Positions 61,688-64,000 of a DNA stretch of 64,000 nt are shown here, piece by piece. A program made the position numbers and the translations under genes. Origin of the DNA: Sphingobacteriales bacterium 50-39 (GTDB taxonomy: Bacteria > Bacteroidota > Bacteroidia > Chitinophagales > Chitinophagaceae). The notes under the pieces were generated by a model, which saw nothing but the letters and a program-made list of their open reading frames with translations, had not been told where the DNA came from and did no database searches. The stretch is from assembly GCA_001898505.1 (NCBI GenBank), contig MKTZ01000001.1, forward strand, positions 806,001 through 870,000, written 5' to 3'. The stretch's first letter is position 1. Each line of letters opens with the position of its first letter.

Positions 61688-64000
61688 ATGCAAAAGATAT
61701 TACTCTCCATCATTTTACTGTCTGTAACTCATTTTGTTCGGGCCCAGGCGCTCCAATATTCCAACTGTCAGGGATGCTGGAATGCGGACTCATTGGGGAA
61801 TCATCGGATAGTGGTGCAATGTAATGGGGCGGGGAGTGTAGCCCATGTCGTCATACCCTGGCGGAGGAGGGATGAACATCCAGGGAACAAAAAGATCATC
61901 GTGCAGGATTCGGCAACGGGGAAGATCATTTTGAACAAGACCACGGGAGCGATCAGCCGGGAGTCGGGCGAAGTGTTCTTTGAGCCCGTGTCCGGGAAGG
62001 GGATTTATTATATCTATTATATGCCTTATCGCAATGAGGGTAGGAGCAATTATCCCAAGGGCGTGTATTGGAAGCCGGATACCACGGCGACTGCCAGCCC
62101 GGCGGGTAAGACTGTGGAGTGTAAGGCGCTGGTGGAGCAATCCATCGATGCCTTTAACAGCTTTTATCCCATGGAGGTGATTGCTACTGCGAAGGAGACG
62201 GAGGCAATCGTGAACGCAAATAAAGGAAAGACTTTTTTTGTATTCCCGGAGGACAGGGAGCACAGCATCCGGATGCGGAATGATCTGCCTTACAGATGGG
62301 TACAGAAGGGAGATGCGCTGGCGCCGATCAGTCCAGGCCTTGACGTTGTGGCGCATAAGGGCGAATACTATGCTTTTCAATTGGGCGTCTATGCTTTCAA
62401 GGACCTGCAGGATGTGCGGGTTAGTTTTGGCAGTCTGACAAATGATAAGGGAGACAAGTTGGATTCGACGCGGATCAATTGTATCAATACGGGAGGGGTG
62501 CGTTATGATGGAACACCTTTTGTAAAAAGAGTGGATGTGTCTGCGCGGCAGGTGCAGGCATTGTGGTGCGGAATAGATGTACCATCCGATGCGGCGATGG
62601 GGGCATATATGGGCTGGGTTACGGTGGAAGCGGGTGGACAGCAGCGGCGTGTGCATATGAGGGTGCATGTAGAGGCAGGCGCGGCGACAGACCAGCCGGA
62701 AAAAATGACCCGTCTGAAGTGGCTCAATTCGACGTTGGCGCAATCCAATGAGGTGATCGCGCCTTATACTCCGCTGGTCGTGCAGGGAGACAACCTTGTC
62801 AATTTGTTGGGGCGGCAGATACAGGTGAACAAACAAGGGTTTCCCGAGCAGATACGTACTTTCTTTACACCGGAGATGACGGATATTACCACTGCCCCTA
62901 ATAACCTTCTTGCGGAGAATGTCCACTTTCATTTCACGCAGTCGGATGGGAAGGAGATACAACTAACCAGTCAAGGGGTTCGTTTTACGCGTAAGGAGGC
63001 TGGGACGGTGGAATGGAATGCGACGAGCGCCGCGGAAGAATTACAAATGGATGTGAGCGCTAAGCTGGAGTTTGACGGATACCTGGACTACAAGGTAAAA
63101 GTGACTGCTCTGGGGGAGCTAGACCTAAAGGATATTGCTATGCATATCCCATTCCAGCCGGAGAAGGCGAGCTATATGATGGGGCTGGGTCTGAAGGGCG
63201 GCTATCGGCCAGACAGCCTATATCAGTGGAAATGGGATGTAGCGCATAAGAACCAGGATGGCGCCTGGATCGGAACGGTGAATGCGGGATTGCAGTATTC
63301 GTTGCGGGACGAACGCTACGTCCGTCCATTGAATACCAATTTTTATTTGCAGAAGCCCTTGCTACTGCCTACCTCGTGGGGGAATGAAGGAAAGGGGGGC
63401 ATTGCAGTAGGGGTTAAAGGGAAGTCTGTTCTGGTCAATAACTACAGCGGCGCCCGGCATATGAAAAAGGGAGATGTTCTCTACTACAATTTTCATCTGC
63501 TGATCACTCCTTTTCATGTATTGAACACAGATTTTCAATGGGCCACCCGGTTCTATCACAAATACAACGACCTGGACACGATAAAGGCCGCTGGGGCCAC
63601 CGTGGTAAATATCCATCATGCCACGCCTATCAATCCATGGATCAATTATCCTTTTATCGAGTGGAAGAAGATGAAGGGGTACATCGACAGCGCGCATGAG
63701 CTGGGGTTGAAGGTAAAGATCTATAATACCGTGCGGGAGCTTTCGGACAGGGCCTATGAATTGTGGGCGCTTCGGAGCCTTGGAGATGAAATATATTCCC
63801 GCGGTCCTGGCGGGGGCTTTAGCTGGCTACAGGAGCATGTAGGGGACGATTATATCCCTGCCTGGTTTGTGCCGGAGATAAAGGATGCCGCCATCATCAA
63901 CAGTGGTATGAGCCGGTGGCATAATTATTATGTGGAAGGGATGAACTGGCTGGTGCAACAGGTAGGTATCGACGGTATCTACCTGGACGATGTCGCCTTC
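61688..64000 (+). CDS. GH123/DUF6067-like glycoside hydrolase, 3' end outside the window
   Basis: The first 771 codons of a large secreted protein; the frame is open to the last base. A signal peptide (MQKILLSIILLSVTHFVRAQ) precedes a series of beta-sandwich regions. The catalytic-type barrel then begins near residue ~640: 'GATVVNIHHATPINPWINYP', 'HELGLKVKIYNTVRELSD', and an acidic strand end 'GIDGIYLDDVAF' at the very edge. This layout matches the glycoside-hydrolase-domain (DUF6067) proteins related to GH123. It is co-oriented with the pectin-type operon but separated from it by an opposite-strand gene, so it may start a second transcription unit. Specificity is unknown. Confidence 0.78.
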   Translation, partial: MQKILLSIILLSVTHFVRAQALQYSNCQGCWNADSLGNHRIVVQCNGAGSVAHVVIPWRRRDEHPGNKKIIVQDSATGKIILNKTTGAISRESGEVFFEPVSGKGIYYIYYMPYRNEGRSNYPKGVYWKPDTTATASPAGKTVECKALVEQSIDAFNSFYPMEVIATAKETEAIVNANKGKTFFVFPEDREHSIRMRNDLPYRWVQKGDALAPISPGLDVVAHKGEYYAFQLGVYAFKDLQDVRVSFGSLTNDKGDKLDSTRINCINTGGVRYDGTPFVKRVDVSARQVQALWCGIDVPSDAAMGAYMGWVTVEAGGQQRRVHMRVHVEAGAATDQPEKMTRLKWLNSTLAQSNEVIAPYTPLVVQGDNLVNLLGRQIQVNKQGFPEQIRTFFTPEMTDITTAPNNLLAENVHFHFTQSDGKEIQLTSQGVRFTRKEAGTVEWNATSAAEELQMDVSAKLEFDGYLDYKVKVTALGELDLKDIAMHIPFQPEKASYMMGLGLKGGYRPDSLYQWKWDVAHKNQDGAWIGTVNAGLQYSLRDERYVRPLNTNFYLQKPLLLPTSWGNEGKGGIAVGVKGKSVLVNNYSGARHMKKGDVLYYNFHLLITPFHVLNTDFQWATRFYHKYNDLDTIKAAGATVVNIHHATPINPWINYPFIEWKKMKGYIDSAHELGLKVKIYNTVRELSDRAYELWALRSLGDEIYSRGPGGGFSWLQEHVGDDYIPAWFVPEIKDAAIINSGMSRWHNYYVEGMNWLVQQVGIDGIYLDDVAF

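Noticed and set aside
61790-62962. A 390-codon minus-strand frame at the right edge
   Set aside because: It is antisense to the GH123-like gene, which has a signal peptide and recognisable barrel motifs. The antisense translation is Arg/His/Ile-rich without a domain.
1-64000. CRISPR arrays, tRNA or rRNA genes, transposases, phage genes
   Set aside because: Looked for in both strands by eye. No regular spaced repeats, cloverleaf-type sequence, rRNA-like stretch or transposase motif was found.

Overview
The window looks like a chromosomal segment of a Bacteroidota bacterium, most likely Chitinophagaceae (Chitinophaga-like). The evidence is two SusC/SusD pairs, a Fec-type sigma/FecR unit, an STN-bearing SusC with a Chitinophaga-style long leader, the Bacteroidota families DUF4251, DUF5777 and DUF6520, a secreted protein with a type IX-like C-terminal domain, and promoter elements resembling the TTTG/TAnnTTTG consensus. 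No rRNA, tRNA, CRISPR array, transposase or phage gene was recognised. Species cannot be named from the sequence.

Layout. (1) 0-7.8 kb: housekeeping and accessory genes: DUF1579, a BNR/STN-like/esterase fusion, a DUF885 zinc-peptidase-like protein, DUF4251, an EamA exporter and a phytoene-desaturase-like FAD enzyme. (2) 7.9-18.6 kb: an AT-richer island. On the plus strand are a short AraC-type HTH protein, a MauE-like membrane redox protein and a tandem pair of small secreted DUF6520-type proteins. They converge on a minus-strand locus: ECF sigma, FecR, TlpA-DUF3738 fusion, SusC with STN, SusD. (3) 18.6-22.3 kb: a helical-repeat protein, a roughly 1-kb gene-free gap with several hairpins and a candidate small RNA, a stand-alone LytTR protein and a DinB-like protein. 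(4) 22.3-26.6 kb: an operon of ECF sigma, an inner-membrane-anchored beta-barrel (candidate anti-sigma), an OB-fold protein, a monoheme cytochrome lipoprotein, YceI and DUF5777.

(5) 26.6-47.9 kb: a surface-glycan cluster starting with a GTG that overlaps the preceding gene. It holds a Wzx-type flippase, two O-antigen polymerase/ligase-like membrane proteins, an ABC exporter, an initiating sugar transferase, glycosyltransferases of types 2, 4, 9 and C, two B12-binding-type radical SAM enzymes, three free-standing SAM methyltransferases, one methyltransferase fused to a GT4, a split-barrel-like protein and a nucleotidyltransferase-fold protein on the opposite strand. No nucleotide-sugar synthesis, Wzz or Wza gene was seen, so precursors and export pore must come from elsewhere.

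(6) 47.8-64 kb: a sugar isomerase-like gene, then an AraC regulator divergent from a pectin-type utilisation locus: SusC, SusD, a phytanoyl-CoA-dioxygenase-like oxygenase, a GH106-like rhamnosidase, a GH28 polygalacturonase-like enzyme and an NAD(P)-binding protein. Rhamnogalacturonan or a related rhamnose/galacturonate glycan is the inferred substrate. Next are an opposite-strand surface protein and a large GH123/DUF6067-like hydrolase that runs off the right edge. The points most worth a second look are the methylation-heavy radical-SAM glycan cluster, the cysteine-paired DUF6520/MauE/TlpA-DUF3738 set around a Fec-type SusCD locus, and the structured gap at 20.4-20.9 kb.
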